This document shows positions 1-8,284 of a stretch of DNA of 28,386 nucleotides, piece by piece. The position numbers were made by a program, and so were the translations under genes. This DNA comes from Lichtheimia corymbifera B2541. Taxonomy: Eukaryota; Mucoromycota; Mucoromycetes; Mucorales; Lichtheimiaceae. Location: positions 1 to 28,386 of the forward strand of contig JNEU01000183.1 of the NCBI GenBank assembly GCA_000697475.1, in the 5' to 3' direction. Numbering within the stretch: position 1 is the stretch's first letter; every line of letters begins with the position of its first letter. The notes under the pieces are model-generated. The model was not told the DNA's origin. It did not search any database and saw only the letters and a program-made list of their open reading frames with translations.

Positions 1-472
1 GTCTTGTAGTAACGAGCAAGACGGTGGATACGGGACTCAACAAGAATGAGACGGTACTTGGTGTCCTTGTCCTTGCGGTTACGTTCCAAGTGCTTGCGCA
101 TGGAGACGGCCTTCTTGATCAAGTGGTAAAGATCTTCAGGGATCTCGGGGGCCATACCGTTAGCCTTGAGGATACGGACAATCTTGTTGCCAGTAACAGC
201 CTTGACTTGAGGGATACCGTGGGAGTCACGGAGGATGACACCAATTTGAGCAGGAGAAAGACCCTTCTTGGCATTCTTGCAGATCAAGTCAACGATTTCC
301 TCAGAGCTGGTCTTCAACCAGGAGGGAGCAGAGCGACGATAGGGGAGGGCACTGCTGGCGATACCCTTACCACGAGAATACTATTTGTTCATATATATAT
401 GTAAGCTATAGCTATTCTTTTTCAAGTGCACCAAGTGTCCAATTGGCAATGGCAACTTACCATACGACCCAT
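1..472 (-). CDS. RPS13: 40S ribosomal protein S13 (uS15), 5' part
   Basis: Component of the small cytosolic ribosomal subunit. The ATG is at 472. Exon 1 (461-472) encodes only MGRM and is followed by a GTAAGT donor. The 80-nt intron (381-460) ends in AATAG, and exon 2 runs from 380 off the left edge. About 130 residues are visible; the eukaryotic family is usually about 151, so the last 20 or so are outside the window. Hallmark stretches are [61 protein letters not shown] and [12 protein letters not shown], the classic uS15 sequence. An intron right after the first few codons is typical of fungal ribosomal protein genes. Codon choice is strongly biased to C/T-ending codons, unlike the neighbouring unassigned DNA, as expected for a highly expressed gene. 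The identification is secure; only the 3' end is missing. Confidence 0.97.
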
Positions 473-585
473 TTTGACTGATTAGACTTGCAAGGAGACA
501 AGAGAGGAGGAGCTACATCAACGCAGAAACTTTTTTCTTTTGCATTTCCGCTGCCACAAAGCCACTGTGTTACTTGGAGGAGACC
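473..585. promoter_or_regulatory. Short divergent promoter between RPS13 and a candidate small gene
   Basis: Only 113 bp separate the RPS13 ATG (minus strand) from the candidate ATG at 586 (plus strand). The stretch has a purine-rich tract (AGGAGACAAGAGAGGAGGAG, about 491-510) and a T-rich tract (about 530-541). No TATA box is visible. If both genes are real, both 5' UTRs and core promoters must fit in this space. Its role as a promoter is inferred from position alone. Confidence 0.4.
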
Positions 586-797
586 ATGGAAACCAAATAC
601 CGACCGTCATGCAGGCTGAGTCTCTCCAACTACCACGGCTACGAAATTTGGCGGCAGCTGGGTATACACGACTTGGCTGTGGATGCAACGACACTTCGTT
701 TCTTTCTCGTCGTAAGTATTCGCATTCACCTATTCAGCATTTGGCTAATCCGCACCTTATTGTGTTTTAGTATCCTCCTCTATGTGACAAGAAGTAA
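586..797 (+). CDS. Candidate 50-residue two-exon protein, unrecognised
   Basis: The ATG at 586 is in a good context (GAGACCATGG). Exon 1 is 586-711 (42 codons). The intron is 712-770 (59 nt) with a perfect GTAAGT donor and a TTTTAG acceptor. Exon 2 is 771-797 and ends in TAA. The phase is preserved, giving a 50-residue protein that ends in FLVYPPLCDKK. The middle reads YHGYEIWRQLGIHDLAVDA, which looks like ordinary folded protein. There is no signal peptide or clear membrane helix. I do not recognise the family. Support comes from the textbook splice sites, the start context and the divergent position next to RPS13. Against it, it is very short, and an intron-like sequence could occur by chance. 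A reading frame continuing through the intron is much less protein-like. Confidence 0.5.
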
Positions 798-1900
798 TCG
801 ATCTTTGGTGTGGCCAAGGCAAAGGAGTCTGCTAGTTCACTCTTTCTTGGAGGTGCTTGCGGTAGTCGTCTGAAGACGTTCTGAGTGGAAGTGATGGGAT
901 CGTTGGTTGTCATACATTTTAGATCTATATTCGTGCGTATGGATCATCGCTAATGGCGTAAACCTGGTGCACTGGCAAACGAGAAGGTAATGTGATATCT
1001 TATCCTATTCAGCATTTGATTAATACGCTTCCTACTGTGATAGACACTATATCCAATTTCGGGGCACGTCCAACCTTTTATTTTTGTTAACCCATCGCTT
1101 ACATCACGTACTAGTTGTTTCCCTCCTCCACTTAAATACATCATCCACACACACAATTTAGGTAGTAGTAGTAGCCAACAATAAACGGCAATACAAGGCT
1201 GTCAGCCTATATATGATCTAGTGGGTGATAGCGATTTACATATAAACTTGATAAGGTAGATGGTTGCTATGTGCAAACATGGAACATGCCGGTTGTCAAG
1301 AACTCTGGTAGTATTAATGTCAAAGACTCAGAAGGGCTGGCTTGTGTGACAAGCATGAGAGGATTTAACGCTCACATGAATGACCGCTTTCCTTCAAGAT
1401 GCCTATAAAATTATCCTTGTTATGATTAGTACAGCACTTTCCATATGCAAAAATGATGGCATTACATAATGGGCAATGCTCATCTTAGAAAGCATCTATG
1501 TGCAAGTTTAAAAGATCACTACTCATTGGAGACGATTGTACTTTCTGCTTAATTGTTATTGCGGTACTTGGATCGATACGTAGACATCCCTGGTGCAGGG
1601 TGACATGTAACGCTGTGTGATATTACATAATGACGCAACTCTTGGTTCATAATCCAAATGTTTTATCAACGTTGAATAGAGATGATGGTGTTTTTAAACT
1701 ATTCCAGGGTGATAGGAGCTGCATAATCGCAACCGAATGTTTAGCTCTGTGATTGGCAAGCGGTGAAATCGGGCGTCATGTTGTCCGGTTCCCCGTCGCG
1801 TAGTTGGTGCCTGCCCCTTGTCCTCTCAATTGAATCGACATCCCGGCTACAAAGGTAATGCTATGAGAATGCGTCAATGGAATTGAGTATTCAAGTACCA
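798..1900. other. Region without recognisable gene
   Basis: No supported gene was seen on either strand. A stretch near 1007-1045 resembles the intron of the small upstream gene (730-770): both contain TATTCAGCATTTG followed by a TTAAT/CTAAT and CGC...CCT pattern, and the later copy also lies just downstream of a GGTAATG donor-like site (about 985). This may be a decayed duplicate of that intron region. The rest is AT-rich, low in open frames and without obvious repeats. Confidence 0.35.
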
Positions 1901-1901
1901 C

Positions 1902-2545
1902 CTACCTCTTACACAGAGATCCAAAGGTTTCTCCAACGAACCGCATCACCCAACGACATTGGATAGGTACACCAGCATCAGGAGCAGTTGACAACGTGGT
2001 CTGTGCATCTATCAGTTTGTATTCATGGAGTTGTGGCATTATCCGCACATTCAAGGACCGTCCGAGCGCCGGCAAATGGATACGGCCTACGTTGGGTTGA
2101 CAGCTATTGGTTGTCAAGACAAAGGTGGCGTTGCCATGGATGTGTTCGATTGATCAGCTTCAGACAATGAAATGCATCAACAAGTCAACAAAGAAACCAT
2201 CGGCGTTGTTGGGAGCTATTTATAAGCACAAGGATGTCGATGTAAAAGGTAGGAAGTTTGGTTACATCATAGGTTACTTGCAGCTATATATTAATCATTT
2301 CGCTAGTAGATGACATTGCACAAGTCAACGACATATTAGCCAGCGAGAAGCCACAATGATTGCAGAGCTCAAGAGACTTATCACGCTTGATGGCTGTCCT
2401 ACACGAAGCCCCACCCTGATTTCGAGAAGAGTGCCGCAGTACATCGAGTGACCAACGAGGATGAAATCCTTGACATGCTTCCAGAGAATGAGGGTAAAGA
2501 GGATGGAGATAATGGCATACATACCTATTCATCTTTTTCTGCCGT
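1902..2545 (+). pseudogene. Coding-like fragments in shifting frames, possible decayed gene
   Basis: Several protein-like stretches follow one another on the plus strand but in different frames. About 2007-2144 reads QMDTAYVGLTAIGCQDKGG and VAMDVFD before a TGA. Continuing past that stop in the same frame gives SASDNEMHQQVNKETIGVVG. In another frame, 2167-2248 plus 2307-2359 can be spliced (donor GTAGGA, acceptor CGCTAG) into a 44-residue peptide ending DDIAQVNDILASEKPQ and a stop. Further on, MIAELKRLITLDGC (from about 2356) and VTNEDEILDMLPENEG (from about 2449) lie in different frames. The pattern suits a gene broken by frameshifts and stops, or a multi-exon gene I could not splice. The family is not recognised. 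Confidence 0.28.
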
Positions 2546-3554
2546 AGGTGGATTTATCAGGTGTCGATTTTCCATCTTTCGCTTCGACTCAGTACTCCAA
2601 GATGCTTGACCATTTTATCAGCTCAATCAATCATGACCACAATTCTCACGCCGCCCGCTCACATATAAACAACGCTGTTGTCACCAACATCATACGCCCT
2701 TCTTTCTACTTGTATTCATATCCTTATCGATGTTCTTTGGTAAGTCCCAAGCATAGTCATTTATGTGATTCCGAAAATGAGGATACTCAGGCATTCATCT
2801 CCTATGTAGCTCACTTTATTGCTTATTGGTGCCTAATAATGACATCTGGCTTTGTTCCTTGATGGATCCTTTGAGGTAGGTAAAATATCATTTACATATT
2901 ATATAACTGTTATTAAAAGAATGCCTTGTACATTTGTAGACAAAAGGCAACCCAGTCTAATGGGAAATTTGGGACTTCTTTGTCGGTGACATAAATGCAT
3001 GCTGACGATGGCATTGGCGATGCAGACGTAGTGTACAGCAGTCCATAAGCTCGAGCATGCCTGAGTACCGGTGCACTGCGAATCGGTTGACGACCAATTC
3101 TTGGCTAACGTACATGTAGACCCTGGATATCGCATCACCATTATCCTCTGTAAGCATAAGAGATTTTATAATCTTCCCATGATGCGGTGGTTTAGAGATG
3201 CTCATCTTATTTCTTTAGCTACCATTTGGCCATCTACATATATTTCAACGTCCACATTATGATTACCGAACAAAAGGGAAACGGTCGAATATCATGTGGT
3301 GATATAATCAAGCACTTACCGACGTGCATGGCCGCGAACGAAGGTAAAAGTCAATATATGCGGTGGGCCACTCCATTCTACATTCGCAACAAGTTAATCA
3401 CCCTGCATCTTCTATAGTAAGGCTACGCATACAAAGTTTGACATCATTTTTTGGAGCGGCATAATGGCAGAGGTCAACAGCAGAGTATGTACATGAAAAT
3501 GATGACGATGATGATGTGCTAAGACTTTATCTTATCTTGTGGACATAGAGAAGA
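2546..3554. other. Region without recognisable gene
   Basis: Only short overlapping frames are present on both strands, none with recognisable sequence. Intron-like pairs occur (GTAGGTAAAA at about 2874 with TTGTAG at about 2940; GGTAAAAG at about 3344 with TTCTATAG at about 3417). If real, they would suggest more exons of the unassigned plus-strand gene(s) that continue to 4975. I could not build a continuous frame. Confidence 0.25.
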
Positions 3555-3875
3555 TTGGTTAATACAGTCAGCAGAGACTATACTGAACTCTTGACGACGG
3601 CATCGCAAGGAGTGAAAGAACAAGCCAAGCGAGACATCCATGCATGTAACGAGGTTGATACTACTGCTGCCGGATTGGATACTGCTGCTGCCAACACAAA
3701 TGGATGTGACACTGCTGCTGCCAACACAGATGGATGGGATACTGCTGCTGCCAACGATGGAGATTGTGAATGGTCAACAGCCTATTCATACTGTATCAGT
3801 GATTGCGACGGCATCAAATTGACAATTGGCACAAAAGTGCTAAATGCCCTGGTTACGTCAAGTTTGCGTGATTGA
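3555..3875 (+). CDS. Hypothetical repeat-containing protein or exon
   Basis: An open frame of up to 107 codons. No good start is visible: its 5' end may be a splice acceptor, and the first codon is uncertain. The N-terminal third is hydrophilic (TTASQGVKEQAKRD). It is followed by an Ala/Asp/Thr-rich tandem repeat (consensus DTAAANTDGW, 3657-3761), then a conserved-looking tail (DGIKLTIGTKVLNAL, about 3807-3851) and a stop at 3873-3875. The tail recurs at 4535-4594 with mostly silent differences, which argues that this frame was, or is, translated. The family is not recognised. It could be one exon of a longer gene reaching the terminal exon at 4691-4975, or a relic. Confidence 0.4.
   Translation: MVNTVSRDYTELLTTASQGVKEQAKRDIHACNEVDTTAAGLDTAAANTNGCDTAAANTDGWDTAAANDGDCEWSTAYSYCISDCDGIKLTIGTKVLNALVTSSLRD
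3657..3761 (+). repeat. In-frame tandem repeat, about 30-bp unit (DTAAANTDGW)
   Basis: Four consecutive units start at 3657 (21 bp), 3678 (30 bp), 3708 (30 bp) and 3738 (about 24 bp). They share the core GATACTGCTGCTGCCAACAC. All lengths are multiples of three, so the array stays in frame and encodes DTTAAGL, DTAAANTNGC, DTAAANTDGW and DTAAANDG. It is a coding minisatellite inside the hypothetical frame 3555-3875. Confidence 0.85.
3801..3860 (+). repeat. Duplicated 20-codon segment, copy 1 (DGIKLTIGTKV)
   Basis: It encodes DCDGIKLTIGTKVLNALVTS. It matches copy 2 at 4535-4594 at 48 of 60 bases and 17 of 20 residues. Seven of the twelve differences are silent third-position changes, in the codons for Asp3, Ile9, Gly10, Thr11, Asn15, Thr19 and Ser20. 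Similarity extends upstream: Tyr-Cys-(Ile)-Ser precedes both copies. Confidence 0.85.
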
Positions 3876-4250
3876 CTTTGCCACTGATGAATGCGCCACT
3901 GCTATTTCAAGGAGCAACTGTGCTATCCTAAACCGATTACACCCTTCTTCGCAGGTCAAATAAGCAGCATTATGGCAGCCGAGGTTGTAGGTAAAGCTAG
4001 CATTTGAGTTTTTATGGACTACAAGGAAAACGATATCTAATTACGGTCAATTGTAGGCACTACAGGATACATATACTTGCAGACCCTGAAAATGGATGTC
4101 TACATACCCACTTTGATCGATGCCATCTTCTTGCCCTCCCAATTTTGCCAACTCAAGCTGTTCAGAAAGACTTTATATGCCTTGTTTATATGGAAGAACT
4201 TCATCACCGAACTCATTGCCACAGTAAAGGTTTCACTCACTTCACGCTCC
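3876..4250 (+). other. Unassigned stretch with further short open pieces
   Basis: After the stop at 3873-3875 another frame stays open (VIDFATDECATAISRSNCA, about 3869-3925, continuing to about 3960), then a stop. GTAGGTAAAG at about 3988 and CAATTGTAG at about 4051 could mark an intron. From 4004 an open frame of up to 133 codons (to 4405) overlaps one of 159 codons (4077-4556). I cannot choose between them and recognise neither. Confidence 0.25.
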
Positions 4251-4316
4251 CAAGGCGCGAATCCATGTACTACACAAGGTGCGAATCCATGCATTCAAGG
4301 TGCGAATCCGTTCCCT
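4251..4316 (+). repeat. Short in-frame tandem repeat (CAAGGTGCGAATCC)
   Basis: Three units start at 4251 (24 bp), 4275 (21 bp) and 4296 (about 21 bp), each beginning CAAGGYGCGAATCC. In one frame they encode QGANPCTT, QGANPCI and QGANPFP; in another RRESMYYT, RCESMHS and RCESVPS. Spacing is a multiple of three, as in the other repeat of this region, which is consistent with a coding origin. Confidence 0.75.
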
Positions 4317-4534
4317 CAGATACACTACGCGTGTTGTCGGTTGCTGACTGGCATGATTTTATCGGAAACGTCAACTGGCAAAGCTATGATTGTCAGCTCG
4401 GTTGAAATTTATGGTCGCCGAAGGTCACTTGATGCACACAGAGAGAGCTTTCAGGTGAAAAAGAGGCTGCCGCTTCCACATCATTGCCTCCTGAAAGGAC
4501 AAGAATTCCAAACGTGTGGCCAATATATTGCAGT

Positions 4535-4594
4535 GATATCGATGGCATCAAATTGACAATCGGAACTAAAGTGTTCAACGCCCTGGCTACCTCG
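4535..4594 (+). repeat. Duplicated 20-codon segment, copy 2
   Basis: It encodes DIDGIKLTIGTKVFNALATS, followed directly by TGA (4595-4597). The frame is open upstream for about 50 codons (from about 4440) and reads GEKEAAASTSLPPER and IPNVWPIYCS before the repeat. It is the partner of 3801-3860. The TGA may be a true stop, or could fall inside an intron if the TC/GTGACAT junction at 4592-4595 is a weak donor paired with the ATGTAG acceptor at 4690; that alternative is speculative. Confidence 0.8.
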
Positions 4595-4690
4595 TGACAT
4601 CAAACCGGAAGCTGGCCCTGGTACAAGATTTCCAAGATGAAAGTCCCCCTAATGACTCAATATATATAGATCATCTTACATTACATGTAG

Positions 4691-4975
4691 ATGTTCTACC
4701 GCATGGAGAAACGATATGGGATCAAGAGCAAGAAGGAGAATGGATGGATTGATGACTTCAGGGCGTCAAGCTACTGGCCTTGGCTTTACTATCATACGAT
4801 GGAGGGTGATGGTAATGATAATGAGAAGATCGATTGGGATTCAGTGCAAGCATATCACACCGACAAGGTGAGACATCATCAAGGATCAACCGATGATATG
4901 GGTCCGACTGCCAGAGCAACATACACACCACGATACAAGGATGGAGAATATGTTGATAGTGATGATGAGGATTAA
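4691..4975 (+). CDS. Hypothetical acidic C-terminal exon or small ORF
   Basis: An open frame of 94 codons begins directly after an ATTACATGTAG acceptor-like sequence, so the ATG at 4691 may be internal. The product is hydrophilic with a Trp/Tyr-rich centre (SSYWPWLYYHTMEGDG) and a very acidic end (DSDDED, stop 4973-4975). An AATAAA follows within a few bases of the stop (about 4979), consistent with a real 3' end. No known domain is recognised. Best read as the last exon of an unassigned plus-strand gene; a stand-alone 94-residue protein is the alternative. Confidence 0.38.
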   Translation: MFYRMEKRYGIKSKKENGWIDDFRASSYWPWLYYHTMEGDGNDNEKIDWDSVQAYHTDKVRHHQGSTDDMGPTARATYTPRYKDGEYVDSDDED

Positions 4976-5476
4976 TGAATAAATCATATCATTTGCTTTG
5001 ATTAATATTATGGGAGTGTATAGTATACATAATGGGGTGATTCCTTGGAGCTACGTTTTATCCCTTGCTGTTCGTGAAAGGCAGTAAAAGGCACCCAAGG
5101 TGTGGAAGAAGGTTACATATAATCCATGGAAGGCGTGCGTACATGCTTGGTTTTGAAACCCGGCTGCTCATACAGGAAACCTTTTTAACCCATTTTGCCT
5201 TGCTGGGCCCTCCTGTATGCTAGCTGGGAAGAGCTACCCTTTCGGTCTTTATGTAAACATGATGTTATATATAGAGAAGCAGTGACCATTAAAGATGTTT
5301 GTGACATAGCGTGCTTGTAAGAGGTTCAGTGAGGAATTTATTTTGTGGAGCGAGTAAAAGTTGCTCATTATATACAGACATATAAAATTTTACATCAATA
5401 AAGAAGAGGGTAGAAGTAATAAAGCATTTGAAAGGGGAAACAATTGGCTATCATGTATGTAAATATATACAGTCAT
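4976..5476. other. Intergenic, with a perfect 9-bp inverted repeat and the OPT 3' end
   Basis: CATACAGGA (5169-5177) and TCCTGTATG (5211-5219) can pair around a 33-nt loop. The minus-strand AATAAA at 5337-5342 lies 135 nt past the transporter stop codon and is a good poly(A) signal candidate for it. No gene is seen in between. Confidence 0.45.
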
Positions 5477-7979
5477 TTAGCATAAAGCACAGTCATTGGA
5501 TGCATTGGCTAAGGCAAGAGGGCAGTTATCAAACATGCCATTGACGCCTTGACCACCATTGCCCCACCAGTCGGGGGTGTATCCTGATCCTGTAACGACA
5601 CCAAAGATGACAATAGCACCAATAGCAACGGCGCTGTCAAATGCAGCCGATGTAATATAATTATATTTGCTCCACCATTGGTACTTGTAGCGACGCAGAT
5701 ACCACATGAAAACAAAACCAGCGGCACACCAAGCCGAAAAGTTAAGTGGTACAGCTGGAGGCATCATACCAGTAGCGTTGAGGATAACTGGAATGTGAAC
5801 GTACTTGAGCCATTGAACGTTTGGCCACTTTTTGTGAGCCAACCAGAATGGGACGGGTAAGAGGAAACCAATGAGGAAGAACCAAAGCATTGAGTTATAC
5901 ACTGATCCAGGCCCAAACATCTTGCGAGGACTCACAACACCCCAAACGATAGATGCCGAATAAAAGGTGCGTGCCGAAGGACATGTGAATGGGTATCCAG
6001 CATCAGTGCAAATGTCAGGCACCGTATCCATCAACCACCGTGCTGTCACGAGGTTGATAATGCCAGCAATGATGGTGCCCACTGTTTGAACCATGTACAT
6101 GGCTTTTGGAGGGATCTTGGTATAATGGCCGAGTTTGAGATCATTGACAAATTGCAAGCATTGATACATGGAGATATAACCATAGGTCTTGAATGTCACG
6201 TTGCCAATAGGATTGCCGGGAAGTGCAAAACCAATGATCAATTCGGTGATCACGTTGAGACCAGGTTGTTGATTTGTCAACGCTTGGATGATACCAATGG
6301 GAAGTACAAAGAAAGCAGCAAGACCAGCAGCCAAAAAGATACCCCACCATGGTAATTGCATAGGCCAACAATAAATCACTGCAAATGAGACACCAAACGC
6401 AATGATGAAGGTTGCAACATACCACCATTGGGGTACTTCGGGGTATGCACGCATGAGCTTGCCGTGGATATCCATGTCTTCTTCACGTGAGCGCTTGTAC
6501 TGAGTGATGATGTCCTTGCCATGGTACAAGATGGTATGGGAAATCACAGCCGTAAGACCAGCAAATCCAATGCCATATGTAAATGCAAAGAAGCTTGTCA
6601 TATACAATGGGCCATATTCCGCGTAGGCTGTTTCATTGAGCGTTCTTTCAGGAGTAAGCACCATCGAGTTGTTCCATGGCTCACCATATTTATCGAAAAG
6701 CTCTTGAGTGATGATAGGGAACTTTTGTGCATCCCAGACATTTGAATAGTACAAAGCAGGCGAGATGATCCATGCGACAATCACAAAGCCAACAGCAACA
6801 TTGCCAATAGCCCACCATGGCACCACAAGAGGCGATTGAAGGTATGAGACGATTGTTGACCAGTCAAATGTCACAGCTAACATTCCCAAGCCATTAAAGC
6901 CGCCCGTGAGTTGTGCAAGTGTGCGATTTTCTGTGTTGATCCAGCAGGCCCACGAGAAAAATGTAAGGATTTGGAAAAAGTAGCCTGGCAACCAGTAGTA
7001 TACGAACATGCCACAGAAGCAATATAAGAACCATCGCATGCGAGTAGGTCCGGTCCAATCTCTAAAAGTATATTTCGTTTAAAATGAGGCCATTCGAGTT
7101 GGTTTATATTGATTTGGTTGCTTTTACTTACTTGTCAGCAATGTGGAATGAGCGAAACAAGGATATGTTTGCGAGATTACCAGGCCAAACCATCTATGCA
7201 AAAGTAAAAGCAGGCGAGTGAGACGATATGATACCAGCAGGATGAAAACTTTAGACATACCGAAGGTGGATATACGAGAAATCGGCGGCAAAGACCGGCA
7301 AGACCATAACCCAAAAGCTAAAAAGAAAGCCCAACCATCAGCGACATGCAACAAAATAGCGTACATTATACGAGCTTACCTGAGTTGTCCAGATAAGCAG
7401 CAAACCACCACCCCATCCGATGTCTTGACCATACCACAGACGCTGAATGGTGATGATATCAACGGCGTAAGCAGTATTTACACTGCAATTGGCCATGACG
7501 GTGATAAGCACGTGTTCTTTCATGTTGAACGGACCAGGGTTGAAGAAACGGGACTTGGGAATGACCTTCTCCATGATCTTGCCAAGAGGAAAACTGATCA
7601 ACTGGATCACCAATGGTGTGACAACCATAGCGTTTTGTCGGAACCAAAAGAACTGGTTGATAAAGGCCAATGCACAGCAAAAGATAATCGAAAGGAACCA
7701 CATGCGAAAAGTGTATACGGGTAATGTTGGATCATCGGTGCTATCAATGATATGTTATATCAGCAAAATGCTTGAGAAGAGTTATCCATGCACTTACTTT
7801 GGCACGACAAGCCGGACTTCTTCAATGGGAGAGTCTTCTTCATCTTCGCTATGTGCATGGATAGGCTCCACATCATAGACATCGTTGTATTTGTCGTGCA
7901 GCGTAGTGGAGGGAGGTTTCTCAGAGAGTGAGTTGGCAGAGACCTGCTCATTTAACTCATGTTTGGTATCATGTTCCAT
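5477..7979 (-). CDS. OPT-family oligopeptide transporter
   Basis: Proton-coupled importer of small peptides (or glutathione or metal-peptide conjugates) in the plasma membrane, OPT superfamily, peptide-transport clade. Five exons: 7798-7979, 7380-7740, 7261-7317, 7132-7193 and 5477-7061. Spliced length is 748 residues, within the family's usual 700-900. The N-terminus is a 45-residue acidic cytosolic tail, then the family signature SPIEEVR (residues 50-56), NTDDPTLPVYTFRMWF (61-76), PGNLANISLF (about 205-214), DWTGPTRMRWF (222-232) and KIPPKAMYMVQ (536-546). More than a dozen hydrophobic helices follow. All introns have GTAAGT- or GTATGT-like donors. The start at 7979 is preferred: the in-frame ATG at 8096 sits on the TATA-like sequence and is probably not transcribed. 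The gene looks intact. Substrate cannot be told from sequence. Confidence 0.95.
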
Positions 7980-8099
7980 CGTAAATAAAGCTAATGTCGT
8001 TGCTGAAAGTAGGGTCAAACAGCAAACGAGAAGGAGGTGATGATAACAAAAAGAAGAAAAGGTTGGCCAAAGGATTGAGTGACACTGCTTTGTCAAAGG

Positions 8100-8109
8100 T
8101 ATTTAAATA
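8100..8109 (-). promoter_or_regulatory. TATA-like element of the OPT gene
   Basis: TATTTAAATA is a 10-bp self-complementary TATA-like sequence 121 bp upstream of the OPT ATG at 7979. A start site about 30 bp downstream would leave a 5' UTR of about 90 nt. This also argues against the upstream ATG at 8096. Confidence 0.45.
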
Positions 8110-8128
8110 ATTAGCTCACAGAGATGTC

Positions 8129-8184
8129 TTCCCATCGTCAGATGGGATTTTGTGTTCTGATAGGCGATACTTTTCCCATCGTCA
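8129..8184. promoter_or_regulatory. Repeated TTCCCATCGTCA motif in the OPT promoter
   Basis: The 12-mer TTCCCATCGTCA occurs at 8129-8140 and again at 8173-8184, 44 bp apart in the same orientation. The first copy is part of a perfect inverted repeat, TCCCATC-GTCA-GATGGGA (8130-8147). Repetition plus dyad symmetry just upstream of the TATA-like element suggests a binding site for a dimeric regulator of the transporter. The identity of the factor is unknown. Confidence 0.45.
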
Positions 8185-8258
8185 CATCTATCTACCAGGC
8201 ACATCAATCGATGGATACGATATTTGGCTCTGTGTGAACATTGTTGCACAGAGGAGCT

Positions 8259-8271
8259 GTTGCCTAGCAAC
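8259..8271. promoter_or_regulatory. Perfect RFX-type X-box
   Basis: GTTGCCTAGCAAC is a palindromic match to the X-box bound by RFX-family winged-helix factors (Crt1/Rfx1 in yeasts). It lies 280 bp upstream of the OPT ATG. Whether it acts on that gene is unknown; the match is exact, but one 13-bp site could be accidental. Confidence 0.4.
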
Positions 8272-8284
8272 ATCACAGTGGCCG

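Noticed and set aside
24..404. Plus-strand open frame of 126 codons
   Set aside because: It is the antisense shadow of RPS13; the minus strand gives a clear ribosomal protein.
4251..4316. GGTGCGAATCC repeats as tRNA B boxes
   Set aside because: No A box at the right distance and no cloverleaf could be drawn; the array is a short tandem repeat.
7980..8096. N-terminal extension of the OPT transporter starting at the ATG at 8096
   Set aside because: That ATG lies next to the TATA-like sequence, and the extension would add a hydrophobic signal-like piece before an acidic tail that is cytosolic in this family.
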